A stretch of 64,000 nucleotides of DNA, taken from contig JAYKKT010000087.1 in NCBI GenBank assembly GCA_036023115.1, positions 12,974,001 to 13,038,000 on the forward strand, given 5' to 3'. The DNA comes from Brasenia schreberi. Its lineage: Eukaryota > Streptophyta > Magnoliopsida > Nymphaeales > Cabombaceae. Under the pieces are notes generated by a model. That model did no database searches, had not been told where the DNA came from, and worked only from the letters and a program-made list of their open reading frames with translations. The position numbers and the translations under genes were made by a program. Below, piece after piece: positions 1 to 10,960 of the stretch; within the stretch, counting starts at the first letter, position 1, and every line of letters begins with the position of its first letter.

Positions 1-131
1 TGTACTGTAAGATTTTTATATAGTTACTTATTTAAGTTCCTCTTCCATCGTTTCACCTAACACTTGGTAGTTGCATATGGGGATAAAGATTTTTGTAGGA
101 ATCAGGGACCTCGGAGGGTAGTCTGTTGAGT

Positions 132-2684
132 ATGAGTACCCCTTGTAAAACTGTTGTTTGGTTTCGGAGGGATCTGAGGATTAGCGACAACCCTGCTTTG
201 GCTGCTGCTGCTAGAGTTGGGAGCGTTCTTCCTGTTTTTATTTGGTGCCCTAAGGAAGAAGGGCAGTTCATTCCTGGTCGGGTTTCAAGATGGTGGTTGA
301 AGCAGTCACTAATTCATCTGGACCGATCCTTGAAATCTCTTGGTGCTCCGCTTGTGACGATTAAAGCTGAAGATACATTCGAAGCTCTGATGCAGTGCAT
401 TAGCGCCACTGGTGCCGATCAAGTTGTGTATAACCATCTCTATGGTAGGTTCTATTTTTCATTGCTTTTATGCTTCGGTCCTATTTTTCATTATCTGCAA
501 TATACTTCGCTTTTCACTATTATTTCATGGTTGAGATAGAGTATGAAATGAAGAGGTTGCACTTTGTGAAACTTGAGATTTGGAAGAGGTTAAATCCCAG
601 CTTCTTCTCATGTATAAATCAGAAGACTCTAAATATCTCAATTTCTTGGGTCCCAATGCTCTTTATTTCCAGTTGCCAAGTCTTCCTTTTATGTTCATTG
701 CATTCTATCATGCTGCTACTCGAAATTCAAACTACCGGATGCTTAAGATAAGATGATTATGCCGATCCAGTTATACTATGTTACTCATGTAAACTTACAA
801 CAATTTGGGTTGCAGGCTTACAAATCCTTTTTTTTTTGTTGAGTTTCTTTTGGAAGAGTTGTAATATTGATATCTTTTCTTGAAAAGAAATTATTTTTCT
901 GAATATGCGTTTGTCTTTTCACGAGTTCTCTTATCTATATGGTAGTGACAATGCGAAACGGAGAAGTTTCCCAAAGGCATACTTCCTGGCTTTCCTTGTA
1001 CGTAAACCAAGACCCGGAAGGAACACAAAAGAAAGGAGCTTTATTTGCCAAGAACACTTGGTCATGTGCAGAGCTTTGATTAGTTTTGCGATTTAGTTTT
1101 GTAATCCTACAGTCTTTATTTGTTCTGCTTGTCTTTTTGCTTTGTTAAGTAAATCTAAAGCCCTTGGTAGCAGTATGACGTACTCCTTTTCTGAAAATTG
1201 TTATAGAAGTTTTAAGTATGGTGAATGAAATAAAACATTAGATGGGAACAGGGTTCCTCGGGATGCTTCTTCATAAATAAGTTGAAACTGGTGGACGCTT
1301 TAATGTTCAATGGAATTTAAGGTACTATTGAAGGCAACTTTACTAGGCAAGAGATACAAACTCTTAGAATGAAGCGAGGAAGCATGAGCATTGCCCGCAA
1401 AGTCTTATTATTTCCTGATGTTGATTGCATTTGTTGAACAAGGTATACTCACTTTGCATTTGTTGAATACAAGGTGTACTCACTCGATCCTCACGTTGAT
1501 ATACATGAAGAGGTTCACTTCATCAACTTTTAATTATTTATCACAGATGGTGAGCTTAGGAAGGTACTTAGATTGGAAAATTGGTGGACTATGACTATGC
1601 TGAGTGGCATGTGTTTAGTAAACAGACTAATTTGAAAAGGTAATCTTTTAGGTTTAAATATAACAGAGGCACTTATCCTCATTGAAGTATAGTTGGATAT
1701 ACCTTTTCTCTGTCAGTACCTTTCTAGTGTTATTATGAAAATTTGGAAAGCTATGTGGTAACAATGTAGTTAAACCAGAGTAAGTTCCTTGGTTCCATCT
1801 TCAGTGCTCTTGTAATCTTGTTGCTTTTTGCAGACCATGCCTTGTCAACTGACTTGCATTTTCTGGTCCTTATTCATGTATCCATTTGCTTCCTTGCAAC
1901 AGACTTATGCATTAGGCTCATCATCATGTACATGATATAATGATCTCTTGAGAAATTCATGCATACACTCCCTTAATGTATGTTAAGATATTGAGGTACT
2001 TTAAAGCAATCTCAGTCAGAAAAATCATCTGTTCCAGATAAGGCTTTGCTGGTTATGCGGATCAAACTTAAATCAGTTCTTTATTGTCCAATATAGTTGC
2101 TCTACCTTTATTAGAAGAGGTGTTGTACCAAGAGGATATAATAAACAAATGATGAGGTAAAACATGCTTGCTTAGTTTCACTGTTTTTGTGATGTATAGA
2201 ATCTTTGCACATAAGAATTATGTGTGACCCGGACATGTCCACTGCACCCTCTCTCTTCATGCACTTTATCAACCTAACTTATCCTTATTGTTCAAGATAT
2301 AGCAGTTTCACTGCCGGTTGGTCACTGTTTTGATTATCAAAGATTCAGAACATGAATATAAGTCAATATTATGTATATTGTTGACCTGGGTAAAGTTTCT
2401 TCATGTATTTTAATATCAAACAGTTTTGGTCTACTTACGGCCGCTACATGTTTATTTCAGACCCCATTTCCCTCGTCAGAGATCATGAAGTAAAGCAGAA
2501 ACTTCTAAAGCATGGGATCCGTGTTCACAGTTTTAATGCAGATCTTCTATACGAACCCTGGGAAGTACATGATGAAACGGGATATTCATTTACAACATTT
2601 GAAGCGTACTGGAACAAGTGTATGGGAATGTCAGTTGAACCAATCACGCATCTTCCCCCAAGGCGTTTGGTACCAGCAGCAGGT

Positions 2685-2716
<32 letters not shown>

Positions 2717-5700
2717 GTTTGTTTTCTTCATGGTGACATATTCATTTACCTTTTTATGTTCGGAATAATGGTTTGCAGATGATTTTCTGCATGATTGGAA
2801 TGTAAAATTTTCTGAAAAGAATCCAGGGCAGATTGTAGGCCTGTTAGAGATTGAGCAAAGGCTTTTTTATCATGATCGTTGTGCTTCTGATCCGGTTTTT
2901 GTGCATCCTTATCTCTTCTTACATTGTCATCTCTTGGTTGAGAGTCACGGTATATTATCCAGATTTCATTGCAAAGTCAGAAAACAGAAGCTCTATAAAT
3001 GCAGTAATCTTTTCATCCCATTCATGAACGAACTGTTCTCTTCTCAGTTTAGAAGTATCTTGGTTGATGGGAGAGGGATATCTCTTCCCTGCCTAAGTAG
3101 AGATGAGAAAAGACTATTGTGCTTTTCTGAATTCTGTGGAATTGCTCATTATCGCACAAAATCTTTTAGTCAATCTTTATGTTCTCACTGGTGATGTCCG
3201 TACTTTATTTTGATGGTACGGGTCTATATTCCTGATAGTGTACGTTGAACCTACCTAGCTCATTATACTGTTTCAGGAAACATAATTTCTGTAGAGGTTC
3301 CTCAAAGGTTTGCAGTTTTAGGAATCTTGATGCAAAACAGACTTGCATTGCTGTAAATGCTAAAAGGGATAAACTCTTGCCACATCTTTCACCTTTTCCG
3401 ATCTGCCGCTGTACTTATGTTTAGGTTTTCCTTGATTTGGCAAATAATTCCTGAGTAATTCCCAGAGTCCAGACAGTTTGCTTCAGCAGAGTCTTTATCG
3501 CTGTGACCCATTTCAAATTGTACGAATGTCTTCACGATACTGTTTTCAGTATTTGGTGTATGGCATTGTGGTTGTCTAACATTTGTTGTATGATCTGTCG
3601 TAGCAAATATTAAGAGTTCTATGATTGAGGAATTGGGTCTGGAAGATGACTCTGAGAAATCTAGCAATGCATTGCTGAGCCGAGCATGGACTCCTGGTTG
3701 GAGCAATGCAGACAAGGCACTCGATGAGTTTGTTTCTGAACGTTTGGTAGACTATTCAAAGTATAGCCAGAAGGTCGAGGGCATTGCAACCTCACTACTG
3801 TCGCCATACATACATTTTGGAGAATTGAGTATAAAAAAGCTCTACCAGTGTTTGAGGATGAAGCAGGTTCTGTGGGCAAGAGAAGGAAATTCTTCTGCGG
3901 AGGAGAGTGTGAACTTATTTCTCAGATCAATTGGTCTGAGAGAGTATGCACGTTACATCTGTTTCAATTTCCCATTTACTTATCAGAAATCATTATTGGA
4001 CCATTTGAGACATTTCCCATGGCAGTACAATGAGGTACATTTCAAGTTGTGGCGGCAGGGTAGAACAGGATATCCATTAGTGGATGCTGGTATGAGGGAA
4101 CTTTGGGCAACTGGTTGGGTGCACAACAGAATTAGGGTGATCGTCTCGAGTTTTTGTGTAAAGTTTCTTCAGCTTCCTTGGACATGGGGGATGAAGTACT
4201 TCTGGGATACGCTGTTGGATGCTGATTTGGAAAGTGACGTCCTTGGTTGGCAATATATTTCTGGAAGTCTACCTGATGGACATGAGCTTGATCGCATGGA
4301 TGAACCCGAGGTACATTTTCTTCAGTCAACTGTTTTCTTGGAACCTTGTGCTATTGTGTTTTACTTGCTGTGATGTGCGTGAAGCTCTAGTTTCACAGCA
4401 TTCAAGTGCAATGCATATTTAATTTGGAAAACAAGTCAAATTAGGTAAGAGATGCCAAGCATGTCACGGAATTTCTCTTCAAAGTGCTGTAACTTCCTCG
4501 TACTTGAACCTCATAGGCTGACTGATTCCATAAGTTAGCGGTTAGTATGTTCAAGGTTCTGCTTTTCTTGACGCTATTAGGTTCATTACTGCAGCCATTT
4601 CTGCTCCAATCAGACTATCTTCCAGTAGCCAATACCAACTAATTGGTGTCACTCTCTTTCTTTAGTCAAACATCCTTTTGTTGTGCTTATCCATCATCAA
4701 CATAATACATTTACATTCTTGTCTTACTGGCTAGGCCTCTGGTACCACATAGGGCCATGTTCTCCACTGTACACATCGGCGGGTGCCTTATTTGGGCCAC
4801 ATTTGCATCTCTCAAGCCGACTGATTATGCCCAGTCAACCAGTGAAGCTTGCAAGTTATAACTCTAGGGGCATAGTTCGGATTGCCATACTGTGCATGCA
4901 TGTGGTAAAAGCCTTTCAGTTCTTTAAATAAATTGCAGAGGACAATATTTTGGAGTTCCCTCAAGAAGTTCATGCAAAATTCTTTGTAAAAAGCACTGCG
5001 TTTAAGGATGTTGGTAAGTAGTAGGAAGATGGAAGTGGGTCAAAGGATTACACACATTATGAGGCCGAGTGGACAAATCATTTGTTGCATCTGGCATCTA
5101 AAGATGCCATTAACTTGCATTAGATAGTCTGCCGTCATGACAAGTGACCCATGTATCTTAGTGAGAAGACTTCTGCTTACCATGCTGATCTAGTATACTA
5201 TGTTCTGCAAAATGCTGGTTGGTTAAAATGGAGAGGAGCATCAGGTATTTTTTGTGATAAGAAGATACCATTAAAGTTAAAGGTAAATATTATAGAGCAG
5301 CAATTAGACCTGCCATGTTTTATGGTTCTGAGCGTTGGGCAGTTAATCATCAACATGTACAAAAGATGTCTGTGACAGAAATGAAGATGTTGAGATGGAT
5401 GAGTGGTCATAAAAGAAAAGACCATATACATAATGAGGTTATTAGAAACAAATTAAGAGTGACACCAATAGAGGATAAAATGAGAGAATATCATTTAAGA
5501 TGGTTGACATATAGAAAGAAGATCAAAATAAGAACCTTTAAGAAGGTATGAAAAACTAAATTTTGAAAGTATTAAAAGAGGTAGAGGACGACTACAAAAG
5601 TGTTAGAAAGAAACAATAAAGAATGATCTAGCTTATTGTGAGTTAACTGCTAACATGTCACATGATAGGGCTATGTGGAAACAAAGAATCCATGTAGCCG

Positions 5701-6839
5701 ACCCCGTCTAGTATGGGATAAGGCTTAGTTGTTGTTGTTGTTATATGCCAATTTATGGCAAGTCTCCTATATTTGATACTTCAGATCTCCTCTGCTTTTC
5801 TTAGGTCCAAGGTTGTAAGTACGATCCAGAGGGAGAGTATGTGAGACACTGGCTTCCTGAGCTTGCAAGGGTGCCTACTGAATGGATCCATCATCCATGG
5901 GATGCACCCCCTTCGATGCTTAAGGCTGCAGGAGTGGAGCTTGGGCATAATTATCCAAGGCCAATTATCGATGTGACTTTAGCAAGGGAACGCCTGACTG
6001 CAGCAATATCAGTAATGGATGAGTTGGACGCTGCAGCCCAAGCTGCTAAAATGAACGGCAGCAATGAAGGAGTAGCGGACAATTTATGTGATGCTACAGA
6101 CAGCACACGTGCTCCAAGAGTTCTGGTCAGAAGAAATGTTTCTCCTTGTAGCTCTAGCCAAGATCAGAAAGTGCCTACGTTTCATCACAATCAGGGATGC
6201 TCGGGTAAGCAGCACGTTTTAGGTGAGGATGGAGGTAAAATGAATCAAGGTTATCCGGAATATGAGTGCAAAGCTGAGGCCTCAAGGATGGATGATGACT
6301 TGCGGTCGACAGCTGAATCTTCATCTGTCAGAAAAAGAAGCATGAGCATTTCTGAATGTGTTGTTCCCCCATCATGTTCCCCATCTTCAAGCAATGCTAT
6401 TAACAAACCTGAGCCATCACGATTTCATGCTCCTGGTGAATCTTCTTCAACTCATTCATGGAGTGGTAATTTGGATATTGACACTGAGGCTTCAGCTAAG
6501 GTGCAACCATAGTCAGATCTCCATCTCTTCCTTCGTGTGGTTTGCTATTCTATGACAGTGTCTTCGAAAAGCTCATTTTTAGGGGTTGCTTTTGCTTTCA
6601 CTTGGAGATACCGGTCATAGCAAGATCATCTTTCTGAGGTTGAAACGATAGGGGACCCTATTTGGCTTTGCATACTTAGTTGGCCTATGGACAGGGGATA
6701 TATACTTGGAGATGTATCTATCTTTTCTTTCTCAACATGTTTTTTTGGCCATTGACTGGTGTTTTTTATTTTGATTCAGGATGAAAATGTGGATGACCAG
6801 AGTCTGCGGCCCAGCAAAAGGCCTTCCAGTCACACTTGA
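132..6839 (+). CDS. CRY2: Cryptochrome 2 blue-light receptor (5 exons)
   Basis: Plant cryptochrome, a flavin-binding blue/UV-A photoreceptor acting in the nucleus on photomorphogenesis and flowering. Exons that keep frame: 132-444, 2461-2682, 3604-4310, 5805-6500, 6780-6839; 665 residues, a normal size for CRY2. All introns are GT..AG. The start is the ATG at 132 (MSTPCKTVVWFRRDLR); the in-frame codon at 126 is TTG. The photolyase-homology region runs from the N-terminus (PGRVSRWWLKQSL, NHLYDPISLVRDH) to GWQYISGSLPDGHELDR and WLPELARVPTEWIHHPW, and includes the Trp-rich blocks WATGW and LPWTWGMKYFW that hold the electron-transfer tryptophans in this family. The C-terminal extension carries the three DAS motifs: DQKVP near residue 534, an acidic DDD, and STAES near 582. 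The block IEELGLEDDSEK favours CRY2 over CRY1. If the weak donor at 6501 (AAG/GTGCAA) is not used, the protein ends after VQP at 6512. Intron 3 holds a LINE fragment. Confidence 0.95.
2683..2716. repeat. (TC)n(TG)n microsatellite at a splice donor
   Basis: A compound dinucleotide repeat starts at the second base of CRY2 intron 2, so the 5' splice site itself reads AG/GTTCTCTCTCTC followed by TG repeats. Both exon ends are well fixed by homology and reading phase. Confidence 0.9.
5208..5742 (+). mobile_element. 5'-truncated RTE-type LINE in CRY2 intron 3
   Basis: Same orientation as CRY2. The translation shows the 3' end of a LINE reverse-transcriptase protein ([45 protein letters not shown]) with stops and a frameshift. 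The end reads ..GGCTTAGTTGTTGTTGTTG, the short (TTG)n tail typical of plant RTE-clade LINEs. It is nearly identical by eye to the last 540 bp of the LINE at 39655-42941, so both belong to one family. The 5' truncation point near 5208 is typical of incomplete target-primed reverse transcription. I saw no clear target duplication. Confidence 0.9.
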
Positions 6840-9359
6840 TGCTTGAGAGGGCTCCCTGATTGAACAGACTGTACATCTGTATTATAAGGCTAACTATAAT
6901 AATCAGGTTTTTGTTGCCAATTTTCTGTATTGTTGACTTAGAAGCAGAGGCTAAAGGTTGTGTTTTGACATGAACGTATTTCCTTTTCTTCCCGTGGATG
7001 AGGGGGGGTCATGTGGAAGCCCGTTATATGCAGTTCTGGTATTGCAACTGAGGAAAGTCGCTCAGTTACCGTGCCTATAAGTTTCCTACATTTCCATCTT
7101 CCCACTTTTTGAATCAGAAAATGAAATTTTCATGCTTACGCAAAGTTGTCAACAGCCCCAAGTGGTCTTCCCATCTTTGATCCGGGAGCTTTGCTTTCAG
7201 AGCCAATATGTGACCAGTAAAAGTTCATGGAAGCTCTCTTTGAGTGTTGGGTTGAAGAGAGTCTCTTTTTAAGGCCATTCGAATGAGATCGTGATGACCA
7301 GTTTCTCTTTATATTGGATTGCTAGATTAGAGGTGGAATTTATCTCCTTGTTCGAATGGACTTTGGGCTGGTTAGCATAATGAATTTTGGTTTTCTTCCA
7401 AGAAATAAGCAGGTTTGGAGCAGCAAGTGCTAGTTCCAGCCGACGGAACCCCCAAGCTCTCTCATTTAGTATTGTGGCAGGGTGAGCATAGGAGAACAGA
7501 ACTATGGGCTGATAGCACTATGCTTTCGATGTAAGCCTGCAGGTTGATGTTAACTAGGATAGAACCTCATTCTTTCACCCATGACCACCTGACCCGATTT
7601 GGCTGTGCCTGACCATCACCCATGTTGCTCAGCTCTATCCAAATCCATATATTAATATCAAGATCCATGAGCAGCTCGGTTTGTTTACCAGGATAAATGA
7701 CCGTCTACTGCTTTGTTACTAGTCCTACACCCAATTGGTTTGGTACTGGTTGGGTCTGTGTCAAATCTGACCAGTTAAGTTAACCCCGCTAAGCTTCTTT
7801 TTCTTTTTGTTACAAGAGGAGGCTGAAGCCTAACACCCACGCCTACACATGCACTTCCCCGGGAGTCCAACTCGGCACCAGCATTAACGGGTTGAGCTAA
7901 CGAGCTTTTGCTTCACGCATACAACTGTCTTGATAAGCAGGTCTTATTTTAAGTATTTTGCGGACGGAACCCCCTTCTGATTAAGTGCTTTCTTGGCCAA
8001 TAATTCGTCTGCCCTGAAAATGTGTGTTTGTGTGAAAGGGCCTTGTGAACCGGGAGTGAAGCACATGTAAAACGACGTTACATAATAATTGTACTTCATT
8101 TGTGACGTGAGACGAGAATGCATATGAAACGTTGCTTGTAATACTAAAAATGCTCATCCCCTGTTTCGTATAGGATGACGACCTCTGCTAACCAGCTGAG
8201 GCCTTCATCACGAAATAACAGTGTGGCTACACTTTTCAATTTCAATTGATATTTGAGAACTTTTCTTGGTTTACCCGAGCCGGGCTGACCCAAGTCTCAC
8301 CGGGTTCAGTTAATGCCCATTTAATACATAACCAAGAGCCTGGTAAGGTACCCGGTCTGACTGGTTTCTCTTGCACGGAAGAATCGTCCATCATATACAG
8401 TTGTAGTCTTTCCTTTTAGGATGGCCTGTTGATCTTCTTATCCACCCGTTCATCTCAGGTATAAATGTGCTTTAATCAATAATCAATAAAGCGGGCAAAC
8501 GTTGCCTTCCATTATTATTACACATATCAAGTCTAAGGACCACCAGAAAGTGACACATTGTTGTGTGTAACATCACCGTCGCTCATCACAGTAATGAATG
8601 GTTTTATATATGAATCTAGATGACAATCGAATGGTCCTCATTGCCATAAAGTGCAAATAGCATAAGGGCTTGATAAACGCCAAGGGGCCCAGTCGTGCAA
8701 CCACAGGCTCCAGCTTAAAAGGCGAAGGACCCACAACGCCCAAAAGTTATACACAGTTCAAAACATAGTGTTGTTAACAAACGTCAAGAGTGAATGCATA
8801 CTATAATCAAGTATCAGCATTTCTTCAACCAGCAACTTTACTTTCGTTAATCGCGCACACACACACACAGCTTGAATTTGTGGGTGGGTGACCTGTTCCT
8901 ATCGCCGTCATCAGTATCTGGTAAACTCACCCCACGGTACTGGATATAATTTGGCCACACCAATGGTTCGAACCTGAAGAATCTCTTCATTTTTGAATGA
9001 ATTATCAATTGAACAACCGAAGGCGGAGAGATTCCGACAAGGGGAAAGAAATCCGAAAGATCTTTTTGTTGATATTTCACCATTTATGCAGAACTTAGCT
9101 TCCAAGGAAGACTATATACCCGAAAAAGAAAACAAGTCAAAATGATGCTGGAAGTTTCCCTTGCACGAAGAGAAGTTCAGCAACAGTAAATAGAAAATAT
9201 ATCTACAAAAGAAACGGTCCCGTCTGACATAGGCGTATTGGCATCCATTAGCTAACTCTCCGTCCGGAGAGAGTGCATGGAAGAAAGGGTGGGGAGGCTC
9301 ATTTACAGGAGAAATTAACCTAGCTAGGAATTCATTTACACGCTCAGACGCAGAAGCCT
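6840..9359. other. Intergenic region between CRY2 and PPCK
   Basis: It starts with the CRY2 3' UTR (an AT-rich stretch near 6880-6930 may hold the poly(A) signals) and ends with the 3' flank of the kinase gene. The only structured element I recognise is the SINE copy at 7798-7907. The short open frames here show no family features. Confidence 0.6.
7798..7907 (-). mobile_element. tRNA-derived SINE, copy A
   Basis: On the minus strand it reads an A box (GTTAGCTCAACCCG, plus-strand 7888-7901), then a B box (GAGTTGGACTCC, 7862-7873), then the family 3' end (GTTAGGCTTCAGCCTCC..TGTAAC) and an A-rich tail. The A-B spacing fits a pol III internal promoter. Related copies are at 17813, 26420, 48418 and 51841. 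Confidence 0.7.
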
Positions 9360-10443
9360 TCACAGAGCCATAATCCTGGTTGACGCGACTGAGGACGCGA
9401 GATCTACTGAAACCGAGCCTCCGGTTGTCATCCATGGGTGTCCTGAAAACCAAGCAGGGGATTAAACTCTCTGCTTGGGGAGAATATCATCGGCCAGGTA
9501 ACCAAGGAAAAGGGCAATTCCTTAACAACTTGAAAACAAAAATAAGCGAAGCAACATGGCAGTGGTAAAAGAGAAGAAATCTAAATCAAGTCGCACAACA
9601 TTAATGGAACTTCCAAGTGAAAAAATGGTTAAGCTAGGAGAGAGAGAGAGAGAGAGACGACTCACTCAAGACTTGCTCCGCAGAAAGAAGTCTAGAGACG
9701 TCCTTGCATAGCATCTTGCGCATCAAATCCTTAGCCGCCGGAGACACGGACTGGAAGGTAGGAGACGGGAACCTCAAGTTGGCCCGAAGGACTGACTCAA
9801 AGATCTCGGTTGGTGACTCGCCGTAAAAGGGAGGGATTCCACTGAGTAGTACGTAGAGGATGACTCCGGCGCTCCAAACGTCTACCTTCTCGTCGTACTC
9901 CTTCAGCCTAAGTACCTCCGGCGCCACGTAGTAAGGTGTCCCGACAATCTCCCTGAGCCCCCTTCCCTCCTGCAGGAACTCGGCAGAGCCAAAGTCGGCG
10001 AGCTTCAGGCAGTTCCGATCGTCGAACAGGAGGTTCTCCGGCTTGACGTCCAGGTGGGCGACGCCCATGCGGTGGCAGTGCGCAATCGCCTCCGCGAGCG
10101 GCACCATGACTGCCGCTGCCTCCTGCTCGGAGAAGACTCGCTTGGAGACGCGATCGAACAGGTCCGGCGAGGAGCAGAGTTCCATCACCAGGTGAAGCGA
10201 CCCGTCGTCCTCGTAGACGGCGTGGATCTGAACGACGTTAGGGTGGCCTCCGGCGAGCCTGTGAGCCTTGACCTCCCTATGGAGACATTCACGATCTACA
10301 GGATCGGTTATGGCCTTCTTGTCGATCGACTTGCAAGCAAAGAACTCGCGGATTTCCGGCCGGAAGCACCGGTAAACCCTACCAAACCTCCCATGACCGA
10401 TCTCCTCCAGCAGCTCGTGATCTTTCCTCAAATCCTCACTCAT
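9360..10443 (-). CDS. PPCK: Phosphoenolpyruvate carboxylase kinase (2 exons)
   Basis: Small Ser/Thr kinase of the CDPK/SnRK superfamily; family members phosphorylate PEP carboxylase near its N-terminus in the cytosol. Exon 1 is 10443-9666 and exon 2 is 9442-9360, giving 286 residues. Donor GTGAGT and acceptor TTTTCAG/GA rebuild the family's ..EQVLRHPW.. across the junction, the usual single PPCK intron site. The protein is only a kinase domain: glycine loop GHGRFG (16-21), catalytic Lys38, Glu57, catalytic loop HLDVKPEN (130-137), DFG (150-152), GTPYYVAPE and DVWSAGVILY. There are no EF hands or autoinhibitory segment, as in other PPCKs, which are controlled mainly by transcription. Oddity: the HRD arginine is leucine (residue 131). 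A (TC)n run follows the donor. A PPCK-like paralogue with another substrate is the alternative. Confidence 0.9.
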
Positions 10444-10960
10444 TTTGCTCTTCCTAACGAGCTAATCCTTCAGTAATTAGAGGCGGCTTCTCTCTTATTC
10501 ACACAAAAAGGGATTGTGTTCGTCGTCTCTGATTTTCTGTTAAAATCTCTACACAGACTGATTTTACAAGGAAGACGGTGGAGGAGGATCTTGCGCGGCA
10601 TATTCGGATCAAAATCTATCCGATTGTCCGGCGTTTAAGGATGTTTTACCGCAACTTTCACGGTAAATAAACAAAGTTACTTTGAAGCGCAAATAGGAGA
10701 CCGCTTCCCGTCTTTGTGGAGGATTCGGAGGCACCAGTAAGATTCTCTTGATGACGTCGAGATATTTGTTTTATCGTATTTGTAGAAGTAATAGATTTTT
10801 GCTCGTATGGGGAGGCGACGGGCACTGACTCACGTGAATCGGATATGCTTAGATCAATACGTAGGAAGAGATGGACAGCACAATAGGGATGTGGACGACA
10901 ACGTTTACATTTCGATCAAAATGAAAAATAATACGTTGTCATTGTGGAAAATATAGTCTT
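10444..10960. other. Upstream region of PPCK
   Basis: 5' flank of the minus-strand kinase gene, presumably its leader and promoter. I see no convincing TATA box or named element, and no other gene. Confidence 0.5.

Noticed and set aside
126..131. Upstream start for CRY2 at 126
   Set aside because: The codon is TTG; the first in-frame ATG is at 132 and matches family N-termini.
10054..10476. Plus-strand open frame opposite the kinase gene
   Set aside because: Antisense shadow of a GC-rich exon; it has no family features.
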